This document shows, piece after piece, positions 55,069 to 63,976 of a DNA stretch of 64,000 nt; within the stretch, counting starts at the first letter, position 1, and every line of letters starts with the position of its first letter. The notes under the pieces were generated by a model. It was not told where the DNA came from, ran no database searches, and was given only the letters and a program-made list of their open reading frames with translations. Where the stretch lies: assembly GCF_003992125.1 (NCBI RefSeq), contig NZ_RQUY01000004.1, forward strand, positions 55,736 through 119,735. The letters run 5' to 3'. The stretch comes from Veillonella caviae (GTDB taxonomy: Bacteria; Bacillota; Negativicutes; Veillonellales; Veillonellaceae). The position numbers were made by a program, and so were the translations under genes.

Positions 55069-58000
55069 TTACTCACCATCGTTAAGAGCGTTCATAACTT
55101 CCTTAACAACTTTACCGTCCCAACCGACACAAAGCATATCCTTTGTGATAATGGCTTTATAGATTGGATTACTTTCAATTACATTCCAAAGGTAACGGAG
55201 TATGGCAATATAATCATCAAAGTTATCCTTAACCTTTTTAGCTACTGTCTTACGCCAGTCATCTGTAAATTCCTTACCTGCGTAGATATCATTCAAATCC
55301 TTGCAAATAAAGTTGATAGCACCACCGATTCCCGGTAATTGATTTTCATTAGCCTGTGTATTAGGATTTTCAGCAATCTTAACATGAAGGAGCAAGTGCT
55401 CTAGTAGGTTGCAGTATACAAGTCTGTTTGCTTTCTGATAATCAAACGGATTTGCGGCAGCAAATTTATCGTTTGAAAGCATAATAGCTTTATCCTCGTC
55501 AATGTGGTGACAGTATAAACCTTCACTTGTACGAGTAACCTGTGGGTTCTTGGTTGTGCAGTTAGTATCTTTGAAGTAGTTGTGTTTTGCTACACCATAC
55601 TTCTTCAAGAAATATTTAACTGTGTCTGTATAAGAGGTCTTTAATAAACTTTCATATATAGAAGGCGTATCCTTTGCTTTTACAACTGATTCAATATAGG
55701 CAATTTCACTGTCTGACAAACCTACAAGCTTATATAACTGTTTATTAAGGTCTTTGCTGAAATCAAGTATGCCGTTATCGTCAGTATAATCAAGAATATC
55801 TGGTACCTTCTTTCCAAGAGAGGTAAGGGATTCATCTGTCATAAGGAACATGAAGCGAATCAACACAGTTCTACAATAGTTAAAGAAGTTTTGTGCTTCT
55901 TTCTCTGTTTTAAATGAACCAAGAGCAACTCTTGAACGTCCGAAAGAAGAATGATTATCAATTATCTCAATCTGATTATCTCGCTTCTGACCTCCGGCGT
56001 TGGCACTGGATACAACTACCTGCCATTCATCAATGTATTGCTGATTTGTTTCAATAACATCCCTATCAGCAATATACCAGGTAGAACGACCTGCTTTGCC
56101 AGCCTTATCATTTGTAAACAACTTTATTTCTCTGGTAAGGTCTATTTCCGACTCTGGTGTAAGCAATTTAACTTTAGTCGGATTGTTTTCAACGTAATTA
56201 CTTTCTATACTGAATAGATCTCTTGGAAAGACTCTATCATGAATGAAATCAATTTCTTTTTTCATAACAAAGTCTACTACCTTTTTAACTACTGAACCGT
56301 CTTGTGGATTTAATGAAATCAATTCCTCGCCCGGAGATTCCATTGTGATTGTTATAGTTTCACCGTTTTTGTGATAAACATAATCAAACTGTGGTGTCGT
56401 TTTCTTTTTGTTTTTATAAACAATCGTAATTCCATCAGCAATTGCAACATCTTTGAAAATATCATTTGCATCTGCATAGAAATCAAGTTTTTCAAGATGA
56501 ACATCATTAATTTGATTTAATCCAAACTGACTCATACCAACACCTTTTCCAAAACGATGAATCCATCTAGCACCCGGGTATATTAATGAGGTTGCACCCG
56601 ATGACAACTCATCAGCTCCAATTTGAAAGAAATGGAATATATTCTTTCTTGGTGCCTGTCCATTAGTTGAAGATTGTTGTGTAGCAGTTTCTTCTTGATA
56701 TGGTGGATTTCCGACTACCGCATCAAATTTCATTTCTTTCACATCCTTTTTCCAGTAGGAACCTTTCAAAACTCGTTTCTTGAACTGTTCCGGTTTGTTT
56801 TTAAGCATATTAACTAAATCATCAAAATAGTGTGCATTAACAATAGCATCACTGTAACCACAAAGCGTTCTTCTTGTGATTGATTTAGCCATTGGTGTTT
56901 TACAGATTACAAATACATTATTCTGAATGGTTTCATTCCAGAACAACTGGCATTCTTCAGGCTCCCAGTCATCATCACTCATACCTTTCATTTTCTGCTT
57001 GTATGAACTGTAGGCAACATATAACGGATAAAGACCTGTCTTTGAATTGATTTCAAGAATGTGGGCATCTTCACCGAAAACAGTGTATGTCACTTCACCT
57101 CTGTCAACGAAACGAGGCTCTTCAAGACGATGCTTTTCTTCCTGTGTGTCATCTTCAAATTTTTCATTGAAGAAGCACCAACCACCGATAGTATCGGACA
57201 TATGCATATTTACTACACGCCAAGGAGTAAGAACGGTTTCCTTGTCAGGATTCTTGAAATGACGGAAGATTTCAGCAATCTGAATTACACGTCTTGTAGG
57301 TGTTTCTCTGTCTGCTGACGCAGCAAGCTTTCTGATTCGCTTTCCGGCAGCAATGAATACATCACGATCATAGTACTTTGTAAACTCTGTGAATATCTGT
57401 TTTGTTACACCTGCAGGCATGAACTCCTTCCAAGATTCTTCATCGACAATGTCAACAAAACGGTCAATGTCGATATCTTCTTCAATAGGAACATCAGCAC
57501 CATAAATCATAAGTGGCATACGGATAGAAATACCACGAAGAATATCGATAGCCTTTTTACGTGCTTCTTTAGCCTGTTTCTTTTTCTGACGCTCTGCGAT
57601 TTCTTCAGATGTCAGTGTGTCAGGGGTTGCAGGTGGTTCAGGGTCATCAATATGCTCAACCTGTTCGTCAGTTAAGCCCTGACCATTAACCACAACTTCT
57701 TTCTTTTTCTTTGATGCCTTTGAAGCACCGATAATATCTTTAAGTTCATTGAATTTTGATGCATCAATTTCATCAAGCTTCAGCAAATCGTCATTGTAAA
57801 GTGATTCATCCTCAAAACCACTGTTTACTGCTCGTTCTGCATAAATCTGCTTAATCTGTTCCATCATTGATTCAACGCTATATTTTCTAGTCTTTGAACC
57901 TGAGATAGAAATAACAGGACAGTAATTTAAGAATTCGGTCATAGCCTCACGGCGTTTCTTTTGACTCTTTCCCGGCTTGCGTGATAAATGAACCGTTTCA

Positions 58001-59784
58001 GTAAGAACCTTTAATGTTCTGTCCGGGGCAAAATCAAATACATAGCAGTCAGTTTTCTGCTTTCCTTCGATTGTCCCTGCTGATTGTACACGGAAAATAG
58101 TCTGCATATACTGTGCAGCAGCAGTAGAATAAGACCCTGAAAGCATTAAAACTGCAGTCCATTCCTTCACTGTTACACCTGTTGTTAACTTACCACATGA
58201 TAGGGTAATGGAATATTTGTTATTTTTTATAGTATTACGAACAAGGTCAAGTGCGTCCTTGGAATGCTCTTCTTCGTATTTATCACCTTCACCTGCTACA
58301 TTGGCAATTCCGAAATTCTTGAATACAGGATGATTGCGTAATAGTTCACTAAGTGCCTTCGCTTCTTTTACGCCCGGAACCATCCAAAGAGTATGACGAA
58401 ACATATCTCTGTATTCCTGTGTTGAAAATGGATAACCACTTTCTGAATCTTCCTTTACCATCATATCCAAGAAAGCAATAACATCATTCTCATGAACAAA
58501 CTTACCTTCAACAGCACCTTTAGGTAAATCACGTTTGCTATTTGGACCCTTGTACCATACACGGAAGAATTCACGGAAATTGAAGGCCTTTGTATCATAT
58601 TCATCGGAAAGATACTTCTTAAGCTTTTCACCTAAGTCATAAGTGAAAATATGCATCTTAGGAAGGTCAGCGTATGGATTGTGGTCACCATGATGAGTTA
58701 AATCCCATTCTGTTTTTTTCTTCTGCTCCATAACGTAATCCCATGTATATACGTTATCTTTGCTGAACTGATTCAAAAGATTAAATGGTGTACCTGATAA
58801 TGCAAGAACCTTTGTATGGTCTTTACGTAATGTCTTGATAACGTTGTCACCAAGTTCAGTCTGTGTACCTTCATGAGCCTCATCAATTACAATTAAATCC
58901 CAGTCAAGGGCAAATACTGCATTATTCTTATTAAAGTTTCCACCGACAATCTGTGAACCTCTCAAGTCCTGAATAGAAGCGAAATACACAAAGAAAGTCC
59001 CATCCTTATCAAGCTTGCAAATCTTTAAATCGTTTTCAGAATCTGTCTTTTCATCAAATGTATAAGTAGAATCCTTTGATTTTCTTTCATAATGATAGTC
59101 ATGTTCAGAATGTCCCGGATAGAAAATCTTCCTAAAATCTTCACTCCAGCCATCATCTACTACTGGACGATGGGTAACGATAATAACTCTGCGATACTGA
59201 CTACGGCGTATTACTTCTAAAGCAGTTAATGTTTTACCAAAACGCATTTTAGCGTACCAAAGCATCTCGTTATCCTTTTTGAAAGCTTTGAGCGTCTTTT
59301 CAACTGCGTCCTTTTGCTCCTCACGAAAATCAATAGGAGTATATGGTGTTTCCTTGACCACAGAACCGGAAGAAATTGAAGATTTGCCTTCCTTCACACA
59401 CTTGATAGCAGCCTTAACCATATCAAGGTTAGTAGCAAACCATTCTTCACCTGTAGAGCCATTAGGCTGAACCTTGTGAACGCCTGAGTTCATCAATACA
59501 CTATGTACATCCTTATCTTTGAAAGGAAATGTATAGCCTGAATCCTGCTTGATAGCAAGTTCAGTATATTCAAGTTTATAACTCATACTGGCAGTTTTTG
59601 TGTAACTGTCAATTCTCTTTTTAGCAGCCTGATTAAGGTCGTGACAATTAGGTACAAGATTGTTAGGCATTATATCTGTAGTAAGAGTAGCTTCACCAAC
59701 CTTGAGTAAACCTTTATGTGTTTCATAAGGCATACTGAAAACATATATCAATTTATAACTATGTGTCTGATCAAATCTCTCCAT
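55069..59784 (-). CDS. Single-chain restriction-like enzyme: GIY-YIG-like, SF2 helicase, adenine methyltransferase, HNH-like
   Basis: 1571 aa. Residues about 10-120 resemble a T5orf172/GIY-YIG domain (YKLIYVFSMP, KGLLKVGEATL, AAKKRIDSYTK, DVHSVLMNSGV, GEEWF). About 150-650 is an SF2 helicase: Walker-type AKMRFGKT (178-185), DEAH in LIVIDEAHEGT near 300, SGTPFNLL, and motif VI QTIFRVQSAG near 565. After a charged linker, about 900-1250 is an N6-adenine methyltransferase: ILEINSKTGLYPLY and catalytic NPPY (VVGNPPYQEE) near 1026. Near 1425 an HNH-like motif appears (YCHHIDEDKA ... NRLVYCNLLEHLLLH). So one chain can plausibly recognise, translocate, modify and cut DNA, as in type ISP/IIG enzymes. 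Start 59784 follows AAGGAGGG and overlaps the previous gene by 14 nt. Confidence 0.88.
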   Translation of the reverse strand: MERFDQTHSYKLIYVFSMPYETHKGLLKVGEATLTTDIMPNNLVPNCHDLNQAAKKRIDSYTKTASMSYKLEYTELAIKQDSGYTFPFKDKDVHSVLMNSGVHKVQPNGSTGEEWFATNLDMVKAAIKCVKEGKSSISSGSVVKETPYTPIDFREEQKDAVEKTLKAFKKDNEMLWYAKMRFGKTLTALEVIRRSQYRRVIIVTHRPVVDDGWSEDFRKIFYPGHSEHDYHYERKSKDSTYTFDEKTDSENDLKICKLDKDGTFFVYFASIQDLRGSQIVGGNFNKNNAVFALDWDLIVIDEAHEGTQTELGDNVIKTLRKDHTKVLALSGTPFNLLNQFSKDNVYTWDYVMEQKKKTEWDLTHHGDHNPYADLPKMHIFTYDLGEKLKKYLSDEYDTKAFNFREFFRVWYKGPNSKRDLPKGAVEGKFVHENDVIAFLDMMVKEDSESGYPFSTQEYRDMFRHTLWMVPGVKEAKALSELLRNHPVFKNFGIANVAGEGDKYEEEHSKDALDLVRNTIKNNKYSITLSCGKLTTGVTVKEWTAVLMLSGSYSTAAAQYMQTIFRVQSAGTIEGKQKTDCYVFDFAPDRTLKVLTETVHLSRKPGKSQKKRREAMTEFLNYCPVISISGSKTRKYSVESMMEQIKQIYAERAVNSGFEDESLYNDDLLKLDEIDASKFNELKDIIGASKASKKKKEVVVNGQGLTDEQVEHIDDPEPPATPDTLTSEEIAERQKKKQAKEARKKAIDILRGISIRMPLMIYGADVPIEEDIDIDRFVDIVDEESWKEFMPAGVTKQIFTEFTKYYDRDVFIAAGKRIRKLAASADRETPTRRVIQIAEIFRHFKNPDKETVLTPWRVVNMHMSDTIGGWCFFNEKFEDDTQEEKHRLEEPRFVDRGEVTYTVFGEDAHILEINSKTGLYPLYVAYSSYKQKMKGMSDDDWEPEECQLFWNETIQNNVFVICKTPMAKSITRRTLCGYSDAIVNAHYFDDLVNMLKNKPEQFKKRVLKGSYWKKDVKEMKFDAVVGNPPYQEETATQQSSTNGQAPRKNIFHFFQIGADELSSGATSLIYPGARWIHRFGKGVGMSQFGLNQINDVHLEKLDFYADANDIFKDVAIADGITIVYKNKKKTTPQFDYVYHKNGETITITMESPGEELISLNPQDGSVVKKVVDFVMKKEIDFIHDRVFPRDLFSIESNYVENNPTKVKLLTPESEIDLTREIKLFTNDKAGKAGRSTWYIADRDVIETNQQYIDEWQVVVSSANAGGQKRDNQIEIIDNHSSFGRSRVALGSFKTEKEAQNFFNYCRTVLIRFMFLMTDESLTSLGKKVPDILDYTDDNGILDFSKDLNKQLYKLVGLSDSEIAYIESVVKAKDTPSIYESLLKTSYTDTVKYFLKKYGVAKHNYFKDTNCTTKNPQVTRTSEGLYCHHIDEDKAIMLSNDKFAAANPFDYQKANRLVYCNLLEHLLLHVKIAENPNTQANENQLPGIGGAINFICKDLNDIYAGKEFTDDWRKTVAKKVKDNFDDYIAILRYLWNVIESNPIYKAIITKDMLCVGWDGKVVKEVMNALNDGE

Positions 59785-60805
59785 AATTATTTCCCTCCTT
59801 GAAAACATCGATAAATGGAATACTTTTGTTCAAATTAGTCCAATCATATATGCGACAATAAATACCATTATGCTTAAATATGTCATTCTTTTCGCATCCC
59901 GGACAGGAAACAACTTTTTCTTCCTCTTTATCTTCATCAAGAAAATCAAACAATGTCATCTTATAATCTTGTACTTTTACTTCATGGCAAGAGTATGGAA
60001 CCACACACTTAAGTCCATCCATCTGCCATATATTCCATGCAATTATGTTTGCAACTCTCTTTAGTATATCAATTGGTGGTTCCTCTTTGAATCGCTCTCT
60101 ATAATAATCCATGTAATCATACAATAGATTTTCACGAGCAATAAGAACGCTATCACCTTGAAATTCATAACCGAAAACGCTCTTTAATGCACGAAGTGAC
60201 CACTTTTGCCATTCTTCATCATTATCACAGTTTTCATTAACAATACGCATCTTACGGTCAAACAAACCAATACGCTCATAAATAGGAATTAATTCCCCGG
60301 TTGTTGTATCATATCGGCTAATCAGATATGGTGCTTCACCACAAGTGATTTCAAGCCTTTTGGCATCAACATACGCTTTCCACGTTTTCTTTATATCATC
60401 GAAAATTATTTTATCAGGTGTTGTAATCCAACTAGTTCCATTAGGAGTATTAAATACATTTGCTCTTCCAAACCAAGCCTCATCAACCTGATTATTCTGC
60501 TCATTACAAATCCATGAAGGTGTAAACACCTCGGCTCTTTTTTTGATTCGTTGCTCCTGAACTGCTTTAGACTTTGCTGCTCGTGGTTGAATTACGTTTG
60601 AGTAACGCCCGGTAATTAATTCTACTTGAATTTGAGCGTGTTCATCATAGAGTGGTCCATAAGATTCATAATCTTTGGTACACCACATAATATTTCCACG
60701 TGTAGTTTTATCTTTTAACAGAAGCTTTAAAAGAGTAGAATTTATACTAGCAATATCGTCTTCTAAGATATCAATTCTCTTTTCAATCTCTGTTCTATTA
60801 TTCAT
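59771..60805 (-). CDS. 344-aa methyltransferase-like subunit of the restriction operon
   Basis: N-terminal coiled coil (about 1-45: EKRIDILEDDIASINSTLLK). AEVFTPSWICNEQNN (about 112) matches the FTP motif that opens many N6-methyltransferases, and RLEITCGEAPYLISRYDT (about 172) matches motif I. The usual catalytic NPPY is absent; WNIWQMDGLKCVVPYSCHE follows in the equivalent region. The C-terminus has two Cys pairs' worth of residues (VSCPGCEKNDIF...YC). I recall similar proteins annotated as restriction subunit M, unverified. It may be a DNA-recognition or cofactor-binding partner rather than an active enzyme. Starts five nt after the HTH gene. Confidence 0.72.
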   Translation of the reverse strand: MNNRTEIEKRIDILEDDIASINSTLLKLLLKDKTTRGNIMWCTKDYESYGPLYDEHAQIQVELITGRYSNVIQPRAAKSKAVQEQRIKKRAEVFTPSWICNEQNNQVDEAWFGRANVFNTPNGTSWITTPDKIIFDDIKKTWKAYVDAKRLEITCGEAPYLISRYDTTTGELIPIYERIGLFDRKMRIVNENCDNDEEWQKWSLRALKSVFGYEFQGDSVLIARENLLYDYMDYYRERFKEEPPIDILKRVANIIAWNIWQMDGLKCVVPYSCHEVKVQDYKMTLFDFLDEDKEEEKVVSCPGCEKNDIFKHNGIYCRIYDWTNLNKSIPFIDVFKEGNNYGEI

Positions 60806-60810
60806 AACAA

Positions 60811-61038
60811 TTATTTCTCCACCTTAAAATCAAGCCATGCCTCTTCGACACCTGCATAGTCAATATCATTCTTAAGACAGAACTCCTTTATATTTTTCAT
60901 TGCAATAAGGTTAGGCTTTGCTTTACCGCCTTCCCATCTATTAACAGTAGAAAATGCCACTTGTACTTCTTTGGCAAAATCGTGCTGTGTTAAAAAGCAT
61001 CTCTGTCTGATTCTTTTAATCTCTTCTGGAAATCCCAT
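60811..61038 (-). CDS. XRE-family HTH regulator of the restriction operon
   Basis: 75 aa, a single HTH_3 domain: IKRIRQRCFLTQHDFAKEVQ, VAFSTVNRWEGGKAKPN (recognition helix), then a short acidic tail. GAAGGAG precedes ATG. First gene of the four-gene operon, with only five nt to the next, so it is well placed as a controller protein of the kind restriction-modification systems use to delay nuclease expression. It is a Cro/C-type regulator by position; the operator was not identified. Confidence 0.88.
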   Translation of the reverse strand: MGFPEEIKRIRQRCFLTQHDFAKEVQVAFSTVNRWEGGKAKPNLIAMKNIKEFCLKNDIDYAGVEEAWLDFKVEK

Positions 61039-61111
61039 ATTGCATCTCCTTCTCTTGAATATCTCAAAAATATAGCGTTATTATGCCACATAATTATGAA
61101 TTTTTCTACAT

Positions 61112-61157
61112 CCTGCAGCTATCTCGTATAGTCGCAGGAGATTTTTTATTTTTTCTT
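61112..61157 (+). terminator. Plus-strand terminator-like hairpin at the mobile-element side
   Basis: CCTGC...CTAT stem with ATAG...GCAGG (61112-61138) and a CTCGT loop is followed by ATTTTTTATTTTTT on the plus strand. No intact plus-strand gene precedes it; the spacer 61158-61313 otherwise shows only remnant sequence. Confidence 0.5.
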
Positions 61158-61313
61158 CCTGAAAACGTCCTTTTAATGCATCTTTCAAGGCTAACAGTTA
61201 GGAAGGACAGAAATTCTTTCAAATGTATCCGCTCAAAATGTAAAGCTTTCTCCAGTGGGAAAGTGTAAGAACGATATAGCGGGCTGTCCTAAGGAAGGAG
61301 GTCATACAGATGT

Positions 61314-61980
61314 ATGGATAAGAAAAACGAAAAACTGAACGTGGAGGTTTTCGATTACACCACAATACCCAAGTTCATGAAAGACCATGGCAGGTTCTGT
61401 CTGTGGAAGCTTGTGATGAAACCGGGTAAGACAAAGCCGGACAAAATACCATATCAGCTTAACGGAAAACAAGCCGATGCTACTAATCAACAACATTAGT
61501 CATCTTTTGAAGAACCTGTGGAGACATTTGCCAAAGGTGATTATGCAAGTATCGGTATTGGGTGCTTTGAACCATTAAGGCTTGTGGATGTTGATGACTG
61601 CGTTGTTAACGGAAAGCTTGATGTAAGAGGTCAGGATATTGTTGATACCCTTGACTCCTATACGGAACTTAGTCCGTCCGAGACTGGTATTCATATCTTT
61701 ATTCTTGCATATGGATTTGCCTATGACAGTGCACGATACCACATCAATAATCGCAATACCCATGTGGAAGTCTATGCCCCCGATGTCACAGGCAAGTTTC
61801 TCACTCTGACAGGAAAAGCAATTCATGGTGCAGATGTCAATGAACGAAGTAAGCAATTGCAGGTGGTTTTGGATAGGTACATGAAAAGACCTGACGGGGA
61901 TGTTGCTACTCCGATAGTAGTTGCTCCCGGCAGCTTCCTTTCCGATGAAAGTGTCTATGCCAAGGTATCAAAATCAAAGC
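61314..61980 (+). pseudogene. Phage/plasmid-type primase fragment, broken
   Basis: From ATG 61314 (AAGGAGG upstream) the frame reads as the N-terminus of a D5/primase-polymerase type replication protein found on Firmicute mobile elements: PKFMKDHGRFCLWKL, KPDKIPYQLNGKQADAT, then after a stop GDYASIGIGCFEPLRLVDVD, ELSPSETGIHIFI, HVEVYAPDVTGKFLTLTG. A TAG at 61497-61499 sits where related proteins have Trp (context NQQH-stop-SSFEE), so a TGG-to-TAG nonsense change is likely. The rest of the primase is missing; the frame runs into recombinase sequence near 61970. Non-functional. Confidence 0.78.
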
Positions 61981-63199
61981 AGTATTCAAAGCCAAAGGCG
62001 AAATCGGAAAGCCTTTATGTACAAATCCGCCTTACGGATATGTAAAAGACTCGGAAGATAAGCTTCACTGGATTATCGAAGAAACTGCAGCCGATGTGGT
62101 CAGAAGAATATTCAAGCTTTGTATGGAAGGTTATGGATCAAATCAGATAGCTAATATATTGGAAGAAGACAAGATATTAGTTCCATCTGCACACTACAAA
62201 TCACTTGGCATCAATTATCCTGCTCCTGTTCCTGAAAATCCATACGCTTGGCAATCAAGAACCGTAGCAGATTTACTTTCACACCAAAAGTATTTAGGAC
62301 ACACTGTAAATTTTAAGACTTACAAGAAATCCTACAAGTCCAAGAATAAATTGTAGAATGCCCCTTCAAATTGGCAGATATTTGAGAATACTCATGAAGC
62401 TATTATTGATCAGGAAACCTTTGATATTATTCAGCGAATCCGTGATGGCAGACGCAGACGAACTCCAATGGGTGAAATGCCTATTCTTTCCGGGATGCTA
62501 TACTGTGCCGATTGCAGTGCAAAACTTTATCAGGTAAGAGCCAAAGGGTGGACGCACGATAAGGAACATCTGGTTTGTGCGACTTATCGCAAAAAGGGAA
62601 AACACCTATGTTCATCACATCAGATTCGTAATGTAGTTGTTGAAGAAATCCTGCTTGTCCAGCTTAAAGAAATAACTGCTTACGCAAGAGAGCATGAGGA
62701 TGAATTCATTGAAATGGTTACAAAATCTTCTGCAAAAACCAAAGAAAAGGAAATCCATGATAGTCGCAAGGAATGTGAACAATCAAAGGCTCGCATTTCA
62801 AAATTGGATACTCTTATCGAGAAAATCTATGAAGATAATGTTGAAGGTAAAATCAGTGATGAGCGTTTTATGAAAATGACTACATCATATGAAGCTGAAC
62901 AAAAACAGCTTGAAGAACGTGTGGTTGAATTACAAAAGAATATTTTACAAATACAAGAAAGGTCTGCCAATATTGATGCATTCCTTAATAAGGTTCATCA
63001 GTATACAGACATTCAAGAACTTGATGCAGAAATTATTCGCACCTTTATTAGTTGAATCAATGTATATGCTACCGAAAAGGTAGAAGGAAAAAGAAGGCAA
63101 CGTATACAGATTATTTATAACTGCATAGGTGAGTTTCAACCGCCAAAACACAAAAAACGGCATAGCCGATATGATTATCAACTATACCGATATTTTTAG
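61960..63199 (+). pseudogene. Large serine recombinase C-terminal fragment, broken
   Basis: Frame 2 from about 61966 reads KIKAVFKAKGEIGKPLCTNP, ETAADVVRRIFKLCMEGYGS, PENPYAWQSRTVADLLSHQ: the recombinase domain of a Tn4451-type large serine recombinase. A zinc-ribbon (SGMLYCADCSAKLYQV, CATYRKKGKHLCSSHQ), coiled coil (about 62740-62960) and DUF4368-like tail (INVYATEKVEGKRRQ) follow. Stops at 62354-62356 (TAG) and 63053-63055 (TGA) interrupt one otherwise continuous frame. The N-terminal resolvase domain with the catalytic Ser is gone, replaced by primase sequence. Dead gene. Confidence 0.85.
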
Positions 63200-63216
63200 A
63201 GATTATGAAATCCCTA

Positions 63217-63245
63217 GTCGAAGACACTTTTCGACAGTCCTTTTT
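63217..63245 (+). terminator. Terminator after the recombinase remnant
   Basis: GTCGAA (63217-63222) pairs with TTCGAC (63230-63235) and is followed by AGTCCTTTTTG. Confidence 0.55.
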
Positions 63246-63282
63246 GTTATCATTTGTTATGTAAAAAGTTAACTTATACATT

Positions 63283-63537
63283 CTACATACTATAAACGCT
63301 ATACACTATTGAGAATTTCCTTGTTAGATGCTTTTTTAAGTCTACGGATATATCGTTTAACTGCATATGTCCAGCATCGGCTTTTTCAAGGAAGTTTAAG
63401 GTTCTAAGGAATGTGGTTTTACCGCTCCCCGATGGACCTAAGATAACCGTAACAGATCCGGTAGGTACCGTTAAATCTATGCCTTTTAGAATCTCCCGAT
63501 TCCCAAAGGATTTATGTACATTTTTAATTTCTATCAT
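63283..63537 (-). pseudogene. Polar amino-acid ABC transporter ATPase, N-terminal fragment
   Basis: Starts normally (MIEIKNVHKSFGNREILKGI) with Walker A LGPSGSGKTTFLRTLNFLEK and FNDISVDLKK-type sequence, as in GlnQ/TcyN ATPases. Near 63332-63337 an A-run (six instead of the expected seven in sense orientation) shifts the frame; restoring it reads KKASNKEILNS before a stop. Everything past residue about 75 (Q-loop, signature, Walker B) is missing, cut off next to the mobile-element remnant. Non-functional fragment of an uptake operon. Confidence 0.8.
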
Positions 63538-63624
63538 TATCTATACCTCGCATGTATGCACAGTGCACGCTTTCACCAACGGAATATACCTAGTATTTGT
63601 GAAAGCTTTCATCACCAACATATT

Positions 63625-63834
63625 AAACTGCATTCCCTCGTTTATATTTGCTAGCATATTGTTCCAAGCGGTGAAAGACAAATTCAAAAGCAATCCCCAT
63701 AGCCCAGAACATACACGCTACGACAATATAGGCTTCAAAGTATTGGGAATTTTCCTCTGTGTACAGTTTGGCAGCCCCAAAGATTTCAATTACCGTAATA
63801 ACAAATACAATAATATTCGTAATCTGTTTGATTC
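63625..63834 (-). pseudogene. Amino-acid ABC transporter permease, C-terminal fragment
   Basis: The minus-strand frame ending at TAA 63625-63627 reads RIKQITNIIVFVITVIEIFG, AAKLYTEENSQYFEAYIVV, CMFWAMGIAFEFVFHRLEQY: the last two TM helices of a His/Glu/Gln-type permease. An in-frame stop directly precedes 63834, and the upstream part is replaced by IS-like repeats. It precedes the ATPase fragment by about 90 nt, the normal permease-ATPase order, so both are remains of one operon. Confidence 0.75.
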
Positions 63835-63850
63835 GTTACAAGAGCCGCTA

Positions 63851-63916
63851 AGTGTTGTGATTCCCCCTGTTGAGTGTTGCGATTACCCCTATTGAATGGT
63901 GCGATTCCCCCTGCCA
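63851..63916. repeat. Three 22-bp tandem repeats next to the permease break
   Basis: Units 63851-63872, 63873-63894 and 63895-63916 share GTG(T/C)GATT(C/A)CCCCT. Multiple short repeats like these occur at the ends of IS21-like elements; no transposase is visible in the window, so the assignment is tentative. Confidence 0.6.
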
Positions 63917-63931
63917 ACGGGGCAAAATCAG

Positions 63932-63976
63932 AACCACCCGTAAAACGGGTGGTTTGCTCACGGGCTATAAGCCCGT
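63932..63976. mobile_element. IS200/IS605-like end with two subterminal hairpins (partial)
   Basis: AACCACCCG/CGGGTGGTT (63932-63954) and ACGGGC/GCCCGT (63960-63976) are two adjacent small palindromes in GC-rich sequence unlike the surroundings, resembling the TnpA-recognised hairpins at IS200/IS605 ends. The element body would lie beyond the window. Confidence 0.45.

Noticed and set aside
61083..61268. 61-aa plus-strand ORF before the primase remnant
   Set aside because: Runs through a terminator hairpin and its T-tract, with no ribosome site; probably remnant DNA.
63413..63895. 160-aa plus-strand ORF at the right edge
   Set aside because: Antisense to the recognisable permease and ATPase fragments.
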